A stretch of DNA of 51,470 nt from Ruminococcus sp. (GTDB taxonomy: Bacteria; Bacillota; Clostridia; Oscillospirales; Ruminococcaceae). Shown piece by piece: positions 1-8,000 of the stretch. Each line of letters starts with the position of its first letter. Position 1 is the first letter of the stretch. A model generated the notes under the pieces. It was not told the DNA's origin, made no database searches, and saw only the letters and a list, made by a program, of their open reading frames with translations. A program made the position numbers and the translations under genes. The stretch is taken from the NCBI GenBank assembly GCA_017534595.1, contig JAFXVY010000100.1:1-51470 (forward strand). The letters run 5' to 3'.

Positions 1-136
1 ATCATCCGCTTGCATATTTTCCGTCATATTACCCAAATTCTCCTTGCCTTGCGCCAGCAAGGCGGCGTCGAATTTAGGCAATCTGACGAAAAATCTGACT
101 GCGCGTCTGACGCACAATGGTTGTGCGGTGTTGCCT
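1..136. repeat. MITE-like palindromic element, copy 1 (left end outside window)
   Basis: Positions 1-139 match 13989-14127 at 138 of 139 bases (C/T difference at position 55). The complete second copy shows 18-bp imperfect terminal inverted repeats; the right one, GGTTGTGCGGTGTTGCCT, is at 119-136 here. It contains internal hairpins such as CGCACAA-TGG-TTGTGCG and no ORF. It ends just upstream of the GH16 ribosome binding site, so it may supply part of that leader. This is a non-autonomous repeat; no matching transposase is in the window. Confidence 0.8.
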
Positions 137-164
137 AAATGAACTTCACCGGAGGTAAACAGTT

Positions 165-965
165 ATGATGAAAAAGCTTGTATGTATCATTACAGCATTA
201 ACGACAGCGCTCGTTATGGTCTCCTGCGGCAGCAGCGACAGCAGCTCGGTATCCGACACAGTATCCAAGTCGGACAGTTCATCCGCAGCAGAGCCGGAGT
301 CCGCCGCAGACGAGTCTGAGGACGATTCCCCCTATACCCTCAACGGAGATTTCTCCAAGGGCAAGAACGATAAATGGATGGCCTCCGACGGCTGGTCCAA
401 CGGCAATATGTTCAACTGCACCTGGAAGGCTGCCAACGCAGTCTTTGAGGACGGCGTGCTCAAGCTCTCTATCGACAAGCTCTGGGACGACAGCTATACA
501 GGCGGCGAGTATCGCACCAACGACTTCTACGGCTACGGCCTCTATGAGGTCTCGATGAAGCCTATCAAGAACGTGGGCGTCGTTTCCTCCTTCTTCACCT
601 ACACCGGCCCCTCCGACAGCAACCCCTGGGATGAGATAGATATCGAGTTCCTCGGCAAGGATACCACCAAGGTGCAGTTCAACTACTTCACCGACGGCAA
701 GGGCAACCACGAGAAGCTCTACGATCTCGGCTTCGACGCTTCCGAGGAGTTCCACACCTACGGCTTCCGCTGGGAGAAGGACAAGATCACCTGGTACGTT
801 GACGGCGTGGAGGTACACTCCGCCACCGAGAACATCCCCGTGACACCCGGCAAGATCATGATGAACACCTGGAACGGCATCAACGTGAACGCATGGCTCG
901 GCAAGTACGACGGCACCACTCCTCTGACCGCAGAATATCAGTGGGCAAGGTTCACAGCCGAATAA
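165..965 (+). CDS. GH16 lichenase (beta-1,3-1,4-glucanase) lipoprotein
   Basis: This protein probably hydrolyses mixed-linkage beta-glucan (lichenan, cereal beta-glucan) at the cell surface. Residues 1-20 are a signal peptide ending in the lipobox MVSC with lipid-modified Cys21, followed by a Ser/Asp/Glu-rich linker (22-55) and one GH16 domain (about 57-266). The catalytic signature is DEIDIEF, with nucleophile Glu157, Asp159 and acid/base Glu161. The GWSNGNMF segment near residue 76 is typical of bacterial lichenases. The start ATG follows GGAGG. The gene is monocistronic, with a terminator right after it. Family is secure; substrate is inferred from lichenase-like motifs. Confidence 0.9.
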   Translation: MMKKLVCIITALTTALVMVSCGSSDSSSVSDTVSKSDSSSAAEPESAADESEDDSPYTLNGDFSKGKNDKWMASDGWSNGNMFNCTWKAANAVFEDGVLKLSIDKLWDDSYTGGEYRTNDFYGYGLYEVSMKPIKNVGVVSSFFTYTGPSDSNPWDEIDIEFLGKDTTKVQFNYFTDGKGNHEKLYDLGFDASEEFHTYGFRWEKDKITWYVDGVEVHSATENIPVTPGKIMMNTWNGINVNAWLGKYDGTTPLTAEYQWARFTAE

Positions 966-980
966 TAATTCATAATGCAC

Positions 981-1022
981 AATGCACAATTTCCCGGACG
1001 GGAGGTTGTGCATTTTCTTTTT
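981..1022 (+). terminator. Rho-independent terminator after the GH16 gene
   Basis: AATGCACAA (981-989) pairs with TTGTGCATT (1006-1014), and a T-rich tract follows. Confidence 0.7.
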
Positions 1023-1030
1023 TCCGCAGG

Positions 1031-1080
1031 CTGTCCGAACGGGCATAACGTCCGTGCAGCGGACACCTTCATTGTTCATT
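1031..1080. repeat. Dispersed palindromic repeat, family 2, copy A
   Basis: The stretch carries CCGAACGGGCATAAC, a short hairpin (GTCCG-TGCAG-CGGAC) and ACCTTCATTGTTCATT. The same order of blocks, with compensatory changes in the hairpin, is seen at 26006-26058 between murE and murF. It is not coding. It fills most of the gap between the GH16 terminator and the arsR promoter. Confidence 0.5.
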
Positions 1081-1102
1081 GAAAAAAATTCTGTTTTCCC
1101 TC

Positions 1103-1146
1103 TTGACAAACAGGGATCTTTGTGTTAATATATGAATAGATGTTCA
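1103..1146 (+). promoter_or_regulatory. Promoter and ArsR/SmtB-type operator of the metal operon
   Basis: The -35 TTGACA (1103-1108) and -10 TAATAT (1126-1131) are separated by 17 bp. Immediately downstream, TGAATA-GA-TGTTCA (1133-1146) is an imperfect inverted repeat of the TGAAYA/TRTTCA type that zinc and cadmium sensors of the SmtB/CzrA group bind. Its position over the start site fits repression by the adjacent ArsR protein and release by metal. Confidence 0.75.
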
Positions 1147-1183
1147 AGTGTTCTATTGTTTGACCGCAGCGGAGGTGCTGAGA

Positions 1184-1513
1184 ATGTCAGAAAAAACGGG
1201 TGCGGTGAGCACCGAAACGAAAAAGGAAATGCCGTCAGATGAGGAGCTTTACGATCTCGCGGAGCTGTTCAAGGTCTTCGGGGATACCACAAGAGTCAGG
1301 ATTCTTTCGGCTCTTGAGCTGGGGGAGCAGAACGTCGGCGAGCTGGCTGCAAGGCTGAGCCTTACACAGACCGCCTGTTCGCATCAGCTGCGGGTGCTGA
1401 AAAACAACAAGCTCGTCCGCAGCAGACGCAGCGGCAAAGCGATCTACTATTCGCTTTCCGACGATCATGTGAGGTCGATACTCGAGATCGGTCTCGAGCA
1501 TATACTTGAATGA
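1184..1513 (+). CDS. ArsR/SmtB-family metal-sensing repressor
   Basis: A 109-aa winged-helix regulator. The segment LFKVFGDTTRVRILSAL begins the fold, and the recognition region LTQTACSHQLRVLKNNKLV is typical of the family. The start at 1184 is chosen over the upstream GTG at 1148 because GGAGGT lies at 1171-1176 and because residues before it are not family-like. It is the first gene of an operon with a methyltransferase, a SUKH-3 protein, an HMA protein and a P1B ATPase, with an SmtB-like operator upstream. It most likely senses Zn, Cd or Pb. The exact metal-site class cannot be assigned by eye. Confidence 0.9.
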   Translation: MSEKTGAVSTETKKEMPSDEELYDLAELFKVFGDTTRVRILSALELGEQNVGELAARLSLTQTACSHQLRVLKNNKLVRSRRSGKAIYYSLSDDHVRSILEIGLEHILE

Positions 1514-1528
1514 ACGGAGAAGTGAGCT

Positions 1529-2140
1529 ATGATCTGGGATAAGTTTTCCGCGTTCTATGACCGCGCAGAGACGCTGTTCAACAGAGAGGTCTTTCTCAAT
1601 ACCGGCAAGGTCTGCGCGGAGTATATCGAGAGCAGTGACCGGGTGCTCGAATGTGCCTGCGGCACCGGCGCCATAAGCGTTTGGATAGCACCGGCGTGCA
1701 GGGAGCTGACCGTCACCGATCTCTCCCACAAGATGCTCGCCCAGGCGGACAAAAAGCTTGCGCGCTTTGACAATGTCAGGATCAGGCACGCGGATATCTT
1801 CCGCCTGCGCTGCCCCGACGGCAGCTTCGACAAGGTCATCGCCGGGAATGTCATCCACCTGCTCGACGAGCCCGGCAAGGCTCTTGAAGAACTGCTCCGG
1901 GTATGCAGACCCGGAGGGCTCGTGATACTCCCGACTTATCTTATCGGCAACGATTCCCTCAACAGGGCGGTCGTCGCCGGGATAGACAAGGCAGGAGTCA
2001 ACTTCAGGCACCGCTTCGAGCTTGGCACCTACCGCAGCTTCCTTGAGGAGCTCGGGCACCCCGCAAGAGAGATAAAGGTCGTGAAGGGGCGTATGCCCTG
2101 CGCCGTCGCGGTGATAGAGAAAAAGGGTGAGCAGGAATGA
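1529..2140 (+). CDS. Class I SAM-dependent methyltransferase in metal operon
   Basis: A 203-aa Rossmann-fold methyltransferase. Motif I is VLECACGTGAIS (about residues 39-50), an acidic residue ends strand 2 (TVTDLSHKML), and the post-core segment LLRVCRPGGLVILPTYL is typical of the UbiE/arsenite-methyltransferase-like superfamily. It starts 15 bp after arsR. I see no Cys pattern that would make it a convincing ArsM, so the substrate is open: a small molecule, a metalloid or a cell component. Similar orphan methyltransferases often sit beside ArsR-regulated P1B ATPases. Confidence 0.75.
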   Translation: MIWDKFSAFYDRAETLFNREVFLNTGKVCAEYIESSDRVLECACGTGAISVWIAPACRELTVTDLSHKMLAQADKKLARFDNVRIRHADIFRLRCPDGSFDKVIAGNVIHLLDEPGKALEELLRVCRPGGLVILPTYLIGNDSLNRAVVAGIDKAGVNFRHRFELGTYRSFLEELGHPAREIKVVKGRMPCAVAVIEKKGEQE

Positions 2141-2682
2141 CAGATAAAGTCATCCTGACAGGTACACCGCAGGAGAAGATAACGACCTGCCTCAAAACCG
2201 CCGGCTGGTATAAGGGCCGAAAAGCCGATCTGACAGAAGCGCGAGCCTTCTACGCCTCGGGCGGCATCACGCTTCCGGCGGGAGCCGAGCGGTTCCTTGA
2301 GGAATACCACGGCCTCTCGAGCGGGTGGTATCTCAACGTCCCCCTCGAGCAGCAGAAGGGCAGAGCCCCTGATGTGGAATTCAATATCATCCCTGACGGC
2401 AGCTGGGCGACCAAAAGCTACTTTGAAGAATGCTATGCGGCGGAGTACGCAGAGAATCTCCAAAAGATCTCCGACTTCGCCGGAGAGCAGCTGGTCTGGG
2501 TGGCCTCGATCGGGTATTACTACTCCGAAAGCGTCTATATGGGCAGCACGGATAAGCTTTTTGTCCTGCGTGACGACGGAAAGATCCGCACCTATTACTC
2601 TGTCACGGATATGCTGCTCTGGGACTTTGAGCATCACCCCCAATGGGAATACGTTACCGTGCGCTCACACACAAAAGAATAA
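2137..2682 (+). CDS. SUKH-3-like domain protein
   Basis: A 181-aa protein overlapping the methyltransferase stop by four bases (ATGA), so translation is probably coupled. It follows the SUKH-3 pattern: an N-terminal GWYKGRKADL block (residues 23-32), a FLEEYHGL block (about 52-59) and a central beta-rich region. It ends with VASIGYYYSESVYMG followed by LFVLRDDGKIRTYYS. SUKH proteins are best known as immunity proteins against contact-dependent or polymorphic toxins. No toxin gene is nearby, so its role in a metal operon is unexplained. Assignment is by pattern only. Confidence 0.6.
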   Translation: MTDKVILTGTPQEKITTCLKTAGWYKGRKADLTEARAFYASGGITLPAGAERFLEEYHGLSSGWYLNVPLEQQKGRAPDVEFNIIPDGSWATKSYFEECYAAEYAENLQKISDFAGEQLVWVASIGYYYSESVYMGSTDKLFVLRDDGKIRTYYSVTDMLLWDFEHHPQWEYVTVRSHTKE

Positions 2683-2752
2683 AGAGCGGCGAGGGGAAAG
2701 AAAAACAATGCGTCAGAACAAAAATAATATATATACACGGAGGAAAACCACT

Positions 2753-2974
2753 ATGAAAAAGACATTCAAGCTTGATGAGCTCGACTGCGCCAACTGCGGC
2801 GCCAAGATGGAGGCCGCTGTGAAGAAGATCGACGGCGTTACCGGCTGCACGGTCAGCTTCATGACACAGAAGATCACCATCGAAGCCGACGACGACTGCT
2901 TCGACGATGTCGTAAAGCAGGCAGTAAAGGTCTGCCGCAAGATCGAGCCCGACTGCGAGATAATCGTTAAGTGA
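2753..2974 (+). CDS. Stand-alone heavy-metal-associated (HMA) domain protein
   Basis: A 73-aa single-domain metallochaperone. The metal-binding loop is LDCANCGAKME (C12-x2-C15), followed by the KKIDGVTGCTVSFMTQKITIE ferredoxin-like pattern, and it is Asp/Cys-rich at the C-terminus. The ATG at 2753 is preceded by CGGAGGA (2738-2744). The downstream ATPase (gap of one base) lacks the usual N-terminal HMA domain, so this protein probably supplies that function in trans, delivering Zn or Cd to the pump. A Cu role is possible for the fold but less likely here. Confidence 0.85.
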   Translation: MKKTFKLDELDCANCGAKMEAAVKKIDGVTGCTVSFMTQKITIEADDDCFDDVVKQAVKVCRKIEPDCEIIVK

Positions 2975-2975
2975 T

Positions 2976-4820
2976 ATGAAACGCAAGCAGAAAAAAGTTC
3001 TCGTCAGGATAATCGTCAGCGCGGTGCTGCTGGTGTTCGCAAAGATATTCTGCCCGGATGAATGGTGGGCGGCCTTTGTGTATGCCGTACCCTATCTCGT
3101 GATCGGGTATGACGTCATTTTCAAGGCGGTGCGCAATATCGCCAACGGTCAGGTCTTCGATGAGAACTTCCTTATGGTCATAGCCACGGTCGGCGCCTTT
3201 GCCACCGGGGAATATACCGAGGCCGCAGCGGTAATGCTGTTCTATCAGACCGGAGAGCTGTTCCAGAGCGTTGCGGTCGGCAGGTCGAGGAAGTCTATCT
3301 CGGAGCTTATGGATATCCGCCCCGACTACGCCAACATAGAGCGTGACGGCAAGCTCGAGCAGGTTGACCCCGACGAGATCGCCGTGGGCGACGAGATAAT
3401 CATCAAGCCCGGCGAGAAGATCCCCCTCGACGGCATAGTCCTCGAGGGCAGGAGCGCCGCAGACACCTCCGCACTGACGGGCGAGAGCCTGCCGCGTGAG
3501 ATCGACGCCGGCGACGATGTGGTAAGCGGGTGCATAAACCTCACCGGAGTGCTCAGAGTGAGAGTCACCAAGCCGTTCGGCGAATCCACCGTCTCAAAGA
3601 TACTCGAGCTCACCGAGAACGCCGCCTCGCAGAAGGCAAAGACAGAGAATTTCATAACCCGATTTGCAAGGTACTATACCCCCGCCGTGGTGTTCGCGGC
3701 GCTTGCGCTGGCAGTGATACCCCCGCTGATAGCCGGCGGCGGCTGGATGACCTGGATACACAGAGCACTGATATTCCTTGTTATCTCCTGCCCCTGCGCA
3801 CTGGTCATTTCGGTGCCCCTCAGCTTCTTCGGAGGCATCGGCGGCGCGGGCAGACAGGGTATACTCGTCAAGGGCGGCAGCTGCTTCGAGTCGCTTGCAA
3901 AGACCGATACCGTTGTCTTCGACAAGACGGGTACGCTCACCAAGGGCGTGTTCAATGTCACGGCCGTACACCCGGAGAGCATCAGCGAGCAGCGGCTCAC
4001 CGAGCTGGCAGCCTACGCCGAGAGCAGCAGTACTCACCCGATAGCTGCAGCGCTGCGTGACGCCTGCAATACCCAGATCGACCGCAGCCGCATAACCTCC
4101 TGCGAGGAGATCGCGGGCAGGGGAGTCAGAGCGGTCATCGACGGCGAGGAGGTCTGCGCCGGCAACGGCAAGCTAATGGACGATATCGGCGTGAGCTGGC
4201 ACCCCTGCCACCATGTCGGGACGACAGTTCATATCGCGGTCAACGGCGTGTACGCCGGGCATCTCGTGATCTCGGATGAGGTCAAGGAGACCTCCGCCGC
4301 TGCAATAGCGGAGCTCGGCAGGATAGGGGTAAAGAAAACGGTAATGCTCACCGGCGACGCTGACGCCGTGGGTAAGGATGCCGCTAAGAAGCTGGGCATC
4401 GGCGAGGTCTATACCGAGCTGCTGCCGGCGGATAAGGTGGAGAAGGTCGAAGGGCTGCTCAATGCGGAGCAGGGCGGAGTGCTGGCATTCGTCGGCGACG
4501 GCATAAATGACGCGCCGGTGCTTGCAAGAGCGGATATAGGCATAGCCATGGGAGCCATGGGCTCGGATGCCGCAATAGAGGCAGCGGATGTCGTGCTCAT
4601 GGACGACGACCCCGCAAAGCTGGCAAAGGCTATACTCACCGCCAGAAGAACTCTTAGGATAGTATATGAGAACATCGTGTTCGCGCTCGGGGTAAAGGCT
4701 CTTGTGCTGATACTCGGCGCACTGGGGTTTGCCTCTATGTGGGCGGCGGTATTTGCCGATGTCGGAGTATCCGTTATAGCGATACTAAACGCCATGAGAG
4801 CGCTGAAGGTAAAGAACTGA
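2976..4820 (+). CDS. P1B-2 type Zn/Cd/Pb-exporting ATPase
   Basis: A 614-aa membrane pump that exports divalent soft metals. Visible motifs are TGES (actuator domain), the transmembrane metal site CPC (Cys272-Pro-Cys274), the phosphorylation site DKTGT (Asp316), the HP motif in SSTHPIAAAL, and GDGINDAP (507-514). The last helix carries DVGVSVIAILNAMRAL, the Asp-Gly signature of the Zn/Cd/Pb subclass (ZntA/CadA). No N-terminal HMA domain is present; it is encoded by the preceding gene. It is the last gene of the operon, followed by a terminator. Confidence 0.93.
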   Translation: MKRKQKKVLVRIIVSAVLLVFAKIFCPDEWWAAFVYAVPYLVIGYDVIFKAVRNIANGQVFDENFLMVIATVGAFATGEYTEAAAVMLFYQTGELFQSVAVGRSRKSISELMDIRPDYANIERDGKLEQVDPDEIAVGDEIIIKPGEKIPLDGIVLEGRSAADTSALTGESLPREIDAGDDVVSGCINLTGVLRVRVTKPFGESTVSKILELTENAASQKAKTENFITRFARYYTPAVVFAALALAVIPPLIAGGGWMTWIHRALIFLVISCPCALVISVPLSFFGGIGGAGRQGILVKGGSCFESLAKTDTVVFDKTGTLTKGVFNVTAVHPESISEQRLTELAAYAESSSTHPIAAALRDACNTQIDRSRITSCEEIAGRGVRAVIDGEEVCAGNGKLMDDIGVSWHPCHHVGTTVHIAVNGVYAGHLVISDEVKETSAAAIAELGRIGVKKTVMLTGDADAVGKDAAKKLGIGEVYTELLPADKVEKVEGLLNAEQGGVLAFVGDGINDAPVLARADIGIAMGAMGSDAAIEAADVVLMDDDPAKLAKAILTARRTLRIVYENIVFALGVKALVLILGALGFASMWAAVFADVGVSVIAILNAMRALKVKN

Positions 4821-4824
4821 AGCA

Positions 4825-4858
4825 AACAGGCCGCGGGGCAGACCCGCTGCCTGTTTTT
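4825..4858 (+). terminator. Terminator of the metal operon
   Basis: ACAGGC and GCCTGT arms enclose a GC-rich loop and are followed directly by a T run. Confidence 0.75.
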
Positions 4859-4868
4859 CATTTGGTGA

Positions 4869-4897
4869 TTGACTAATGTGAACGTATGTGATATAAT
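4869..4897 (+). promoter_or_regulatory. Sigma-A promoter of ruvX
   Basis: TTGACT (4869-4874) and TATAAT (4892-4897) are separated by 17 bp, 56 bp upstream of the ruvX start. Confidence 0.75.
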
Positions 4898-4953
4898 ATC
4901 CACAGAGTATGCGGCATAGTGCCGCGGTACATCCCTTTTTCCGGAGGTCGGAT

Positions 4954-5376
4954 ATGAAAATTATGGCTGTCGATTACGGCGACGTCAGGACGGGTCTCGC
5001 CGTCTGCGACCGGACTGAGTTCCTCGCTTCTCCCATCGGGACGATCGAGGAGCGCAATATGCAGATGCTCGCCATGAAGGTCGCTCACATGGCGGAGCAG
5101 TATGAGGTGGGGGAGATCATAGTCGGTCTGCCGCTGAACATGAACGGCTCCAAGGGCCCCCGCGCCGAGAAGTGCGAGGCCTTCGCCCAGCTGCTCGGGA
5201 ACCTCACCGAGCTGCCCGTGAATATGTGGGACGAGCGCTCGACTACCGTTACCGCTCACAACATTCTCAATGAAACAGACGTAAGAGGCAAGAAGCGCAA
5301 GGCGGTAGTGGATACCGTCGCTGCGACGGTTATTCTGGAGGGCTATCTTGAGTATCGCAGGAAGAACAAGCAATGA
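4954..5376 (+). CDS. ruvX: Putative Holliday junction resolvase RuvX/YqgF
   Basis: A 140-aa RNase H-like nuclease of the YqgF family, implicated in Holliday-junction resolution and in 16S rRNA processing. Motifs are AVDYGDVRTGLAV with catalytic Asp7, IVGLPLNMNGSKG, DERSTT, and the C-terminal DTVAATVILEGYL with its acidic residue. The ATG at 4954 follows GGAGGT; the upstream in-frame ATG at 4909 has no ribosome binding site and adds residues atypical of the family. It overlaps the next gene by 29 bp. Confidence 0.9.
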   Translation: MKIMAVDYGDVRTGLAVCDRTEFLASPIGTIEERNMQMLAMKVAHMAEQYEVGEIIVGLPLNMNGSKGPRAEKCEAFAQLLGNLTELPVNMWDERSTTVTAHNILNETDVRGKKRKAVVDTVAATVILEGYLEYRRKNKQ

Positions 5377-6256
5377 GTATAACGCCGACGGGCTGTCGGG
5401 CGTAAAGAAGAATACCCGCCGCCGCAGGGTGATCTTTATCATCGCGATCATACTGCTGGCTCTGCTCGCCGAGCTGCTGAGGTCAAATCTCTATATCTCG
5501 GTGGATGAGTATCTGTATATGAGCAACGACCTTCCCGCCGGGTTCAGCGGAGTGAAGATCGTCCAGATCTCCGACTACCACAACAGCGGCGAAGGCTTCT
5601 GTGACAGGCTGCTTTCCAAGGTCAAGCTCGAGAGCCCGGATTATATCTTCATCACCGGAGATACTGCCGATTCCATCTGCACAGACCTTAAGGCTGCGGA
5701 GGGCTTTCTTGAAAAAGTGTCCAAAATTGCGGACTGTTATCTCGTCTGGGGCAACCATGACCTCGCCCTCTCCCTCGACGATCAGAAGCGCCTCAAGGAC
5801 TGCTGCGTAAACAACGGCATCACCGTGCTCGAGAACAGCTATGCCGTCCTCGAACGCGGCAGCGACAAGGTGCTGCTCGTCGGCACGGATCAGAGCATGG
5901 ACAGCACTCAGGTCGAGCGTATGTTCGGCAGCGTCCCGAAGGGCTGCAAGACGGTCATCTGGCTGCATCACTACCCCGAGGACTTCAAGGATATCGTTGA
6001 CGTCTCAGAAAAAGCGGGCATCGGCGCCGATCTCGTTTTCTCGGGCCACGCCCACGGCGGACTTATCGGCATACCCTTTGCAGAGGGGCTCTACGCACCC
6101 GGTCAGGGCTTTTTCCCGGAATATGCCTCCGGCAGATACGAGTACGGCTCGAGCGTGATGCTCGTCAGCAGGGGAGTCGGCAACAGCGGCTACACCAAGC
6201 GCCTTTTCAACTCGCTGCACCTTGTGGTCTGCGAGCTCAAGAGCGGCAAAAAGTAG
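5348..6256 (+). CDS. Membrane-anchored metallophosphoesterase
   Basis: A 302-aa calcineurin-like phosphoesterase of the YkuE/YaeI group. An Arg-rich stretch and one transmembrane helix (about residues 28-45) are followed by the metal-site motifs: DYH (Asp76, His78), GDTAD (104-108), GNHD (135-138), LHHYP and GHAHGG. The start is TTG at 5348, inside ruvX, because GGAGGG lies five bases before it and the frame has no early ATG. Relatives act on phospholipid or UDP-lipid substrates; the substrate here is unknown. Confidence 0.85.
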   Translation: MSIAGRTSNEYNADGLSGVKKNTRRRRVIFIIAIILLALLAELLRSNLYISVDEYLYMSNDLPAGFSGVKIVQISDYHNSGEGFCDRLLSKVKLESPDYIFITGDTADSICTDLKAAEGFLEKVSKIADCYLVWGNHDLALSLDDQKRLKDCCVNNGITVLENSYAVLERGSDKVLLVGTDQSMDSTQVERMFGSVPKGCKTVIWLHHYPEDFKDIVDVSEKAGIGADLVFSGHAHGGLIGIPFAEGLYAPGQGFFPEYASGRYEYGSSVMLVSRGVGNSGYTKRLFNSLHLVVCELKSGKK

Positions 6257-6267
6257 AATATAAAACT

Positions 6268-6299
6268 GACCCCGGAGCGGCAGTGCTCCGGGGTCTTTG
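6268..6299. terminator. Hairpin between convergent phosphoesterase and cotJC 3' segment
   Basis: ACCCCGGAGC and GCTCCGGGGT form a strong stem. A short T-containing tract follows on the plus strand, and the two genes converge here. Confidence 0.65.
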
Positions 6300-6310
6300 C
6301 GTTGACGGGC

Positions 6311-6725
6311 TTACTTGTCGAACGAGGGATTGAAGGCGTAGAAGTTGCGGGAATCGAGCATATCCTGAACTATGCGCAGCCCCTCTCCGAAACGCTGGAA
6401 ATGCACGATCTCTCTTTCGCGCAGGAACTTGATCGGGTCGCGGACATCCGGGTCGTCGATGAGGCGAAGCAGATTGTCATAGGTCGTGCGGGCTTTCTGC
6501 TCGGCGGCAAGGTCTTCGTGAAGGTCGGTTATCGGGTCGCCCTTCGACTGGAAGGTCATCGCCGAGAAGGGTACTCCCGACGCCGCCTGCGGATAGATGC
6601 CGGTGGTGTGGTCAACGAAGTAGGCGTCAAAGCCGGCCTCCTTGATCTCCTTTATCGACAGATCCCGGGTCAGCTGGAAGAGTATCGCCGAGATCATCTC
6701 CATGTGCGCGAGTTCCTCTGTACCT
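6311..6725 (-). CDS. cotJC: cotJC 3' segment (C-terminal 136 aa of CotJC)
   Basis: This is the C-terminal part of the spore-coat CotJC/manganese-catalase family protein, beginning at GTEELAHMEMI and ending at PSFDK. On its own it lacks a proper start: the reading frame upstream runs into element DNA (TTG at 6739, giving a foreign MFNEA prefix). Joined in frame at AGGT to the 5' segment at 14187-14372 it restores a 198-aa protein. Likely metal ligands carried here, in joined numbering, are Glu65, His68, Glu136 and His169, by comparison with the known Lactobacillus plantarum Mn-catalase ligands. There are no internal stops or frameshifts. Confidence 0.92.
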
Positions 6726-8000
6726 GCTTCGTTGAACAAGTGACGCCCTGAAAGGCTCGCTCACCCCGCAGAGTTCTATGCTCACCTCTCCGTTCCCGAG
6801 GGCGGTGATCCTGCTGACGGCAGCGGAGAGCACTTGGTCGGAAAGCGCCGCTCTGCGAACTGTATCCTCCGGCAGAGCGAGCCTGTGCTTCGAGAGCAGG
6901 CGCAGGGTTTTGTCAGCCGCCGCAGCAGGAGCACCGGTGCTTTCAATCAGCGTGCGCACCTCCGATTTCAGCGCCTCATCGGGCAGGGATGCGTTCCCGC
7001 AGGCAGCGGAGCATCTCCAGGAGCGGTAAACGCCGGCTTTCGTCTTTTTGCTTCGGGAGACATACCCCGCGCCGCACCGCCCGCAGACAGTCTTCCCGCT
7101 GAGAGGGTACCGCGCCGAATAGCTGCTCCTGTCGGCGGGGGTACACCTGCCCTGACGCAGACGGGCAGCAGCGTCGAACAGCTCCCGGGGTATCAGCGCC
7201 CCGTGATGTCCGCGGATAACTGTCAGCTCCGACTCCTCCCGGCAGCGGACGCGGCGGTGGGACAGGTGGTCGGGAGTGCAGGTCTTGCCCTGGACGAGAT
7301 CTCCGGTGTATTTCTCGTTGCCAAGCAGACGCATTACTGCGGCGGGGCTCCATTTGTCTGCATATCTCGCCGGGACGCCCTCGGCGTTGAGCCGTGCGGC
7401 TATGCTCCTGCCGCCGAGCCCGCCGTAAACATAGAGCCGGAAGATGTACCCAACCACCTCCGCCTCCTCCGGTTCGGGGATGAGTACGCCGTCTTTCAGG
7501 GTGTAGCCGTAGGGGCTGCGCCCGAAGACCACACCCTGCTCCATGCGCCGCCGCTGCCCCCAGCGCACCCGCTCGGAGGTGCGGCGGCTCTCCTCCTGCG
7601 CTATGGACGACAGCAGCGTGAGCCGAAGCTCGCCCTCCGGGGCAAGGGTGTCTATACCGTCGTTGAGAAAGGTCACGCCGATGCCGAGCTCCCGCAGCCG
7701 CCGAACGCAGACGAGTGCGTCCACCGTGTTGCGGGCGAAGCGGCTGACCTCCTTGGTGAGTATGCGGTCAAAGCGCCCTGCTTCGGCGTCGGCGAGCATT
7801 CTCATGAACGCCGGGCGGCGCAGCGCCTGAGTCCCGCTGACCCCCTCGTCCGAGTAGACGGCGCAGAGCTCCCAGCCCTCATGGCTGCTTATCATCCGGC
7901 GGAAATACTCTGTCTGATTTTCCAGTGAGCCCGCCTGACCCTGCCCCTCTGTCGATACCCGGCAGTATGCGCACACTCTCAAGATACTCTGCAAAGACAC
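6627..8000 (-). CDS. Large serine recombinase (SpoIVCA-like)
   Basis: A 457-aa site-specific recombinase. The resolvase domain contains AYCRVSTEGQ with catalytic Ser16 and the SRFARNTVDAL segment. A recombinase domain follows (about 158-240, with PYGYTLKDG and LLGNEKYTGDLVQGK), then a zinc ribbon (CGRCG at 306-310 with a C-x3-C partner at 330-334) and a coiled C-terminal part. The GTG start at 8000 follows GGAGGAGGGAGAAC. Residues after Arg426 are read from cotJC DNA in a foreign frame; in the excised circle the frame would end 13 codons later (439 aa) inside a terminator. It is the obvious enzyme for excision and integration of the element. Confidence 0.92.
   Translation of the reverse strand: MSLQSILRVCAYCRVSTEGQGQAGSLENQTEYFRRMISSHEGWELCAVYSDEGVSGTQALRRPAFMRMLADAEAGRFDRILTKEVSRFARNTVDALVCVRRLRELGIGVTFLNDGIDTLAPEGELRLTLLSSIAQEESRRTSERVRWGQRRRMEQGVVFGRSPYGYTLKDGVLIPEPEEAEVVGYIFRLYVYGGLGGRSIAARLNAEGVPARYADKWSPAAVMRLLGNEKYTGDLVQGKTCTPDHLSHRRVRCREESELTVIRGHHGALIPRELFDAAARLRQGRCTPADRSSYSARYPLSGKTVCGRCGAGYVSRSKKTKAGVYRSWRCSAACGNASLPDEALKSEVRTLIESTGAPAAAADKTLRLLSKHRLALPEDTVRRAALSDQVLSAAVSRITALGNGEVSIELCGVSEPFRASLVQRSRYRGTRAHGDDLGDTLPADPGSVDKGDQGGRL
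6715..6740. other. attR-like junction of the cotJC element
   Basis: The cotJC coding sequence (left on the plus strand) meets element DNA here. The shared core ACCT is at 6722-6725, and the element arm TGCTTCGTTG follows at 6725-6734. The same ACCT occurs at 14187-14190 with the opposite composition of flanks, as expected of attL/attR pairs. Confidence 0.85.

Noticed and set aside
6834-7928. 364-codon plus-strand open frame opposite the recombinase
   Set aside because: The minus strand encodes a complete serine recombinase with catalytic Ser and zinc ribbon; the plus frame has no recognisable features.
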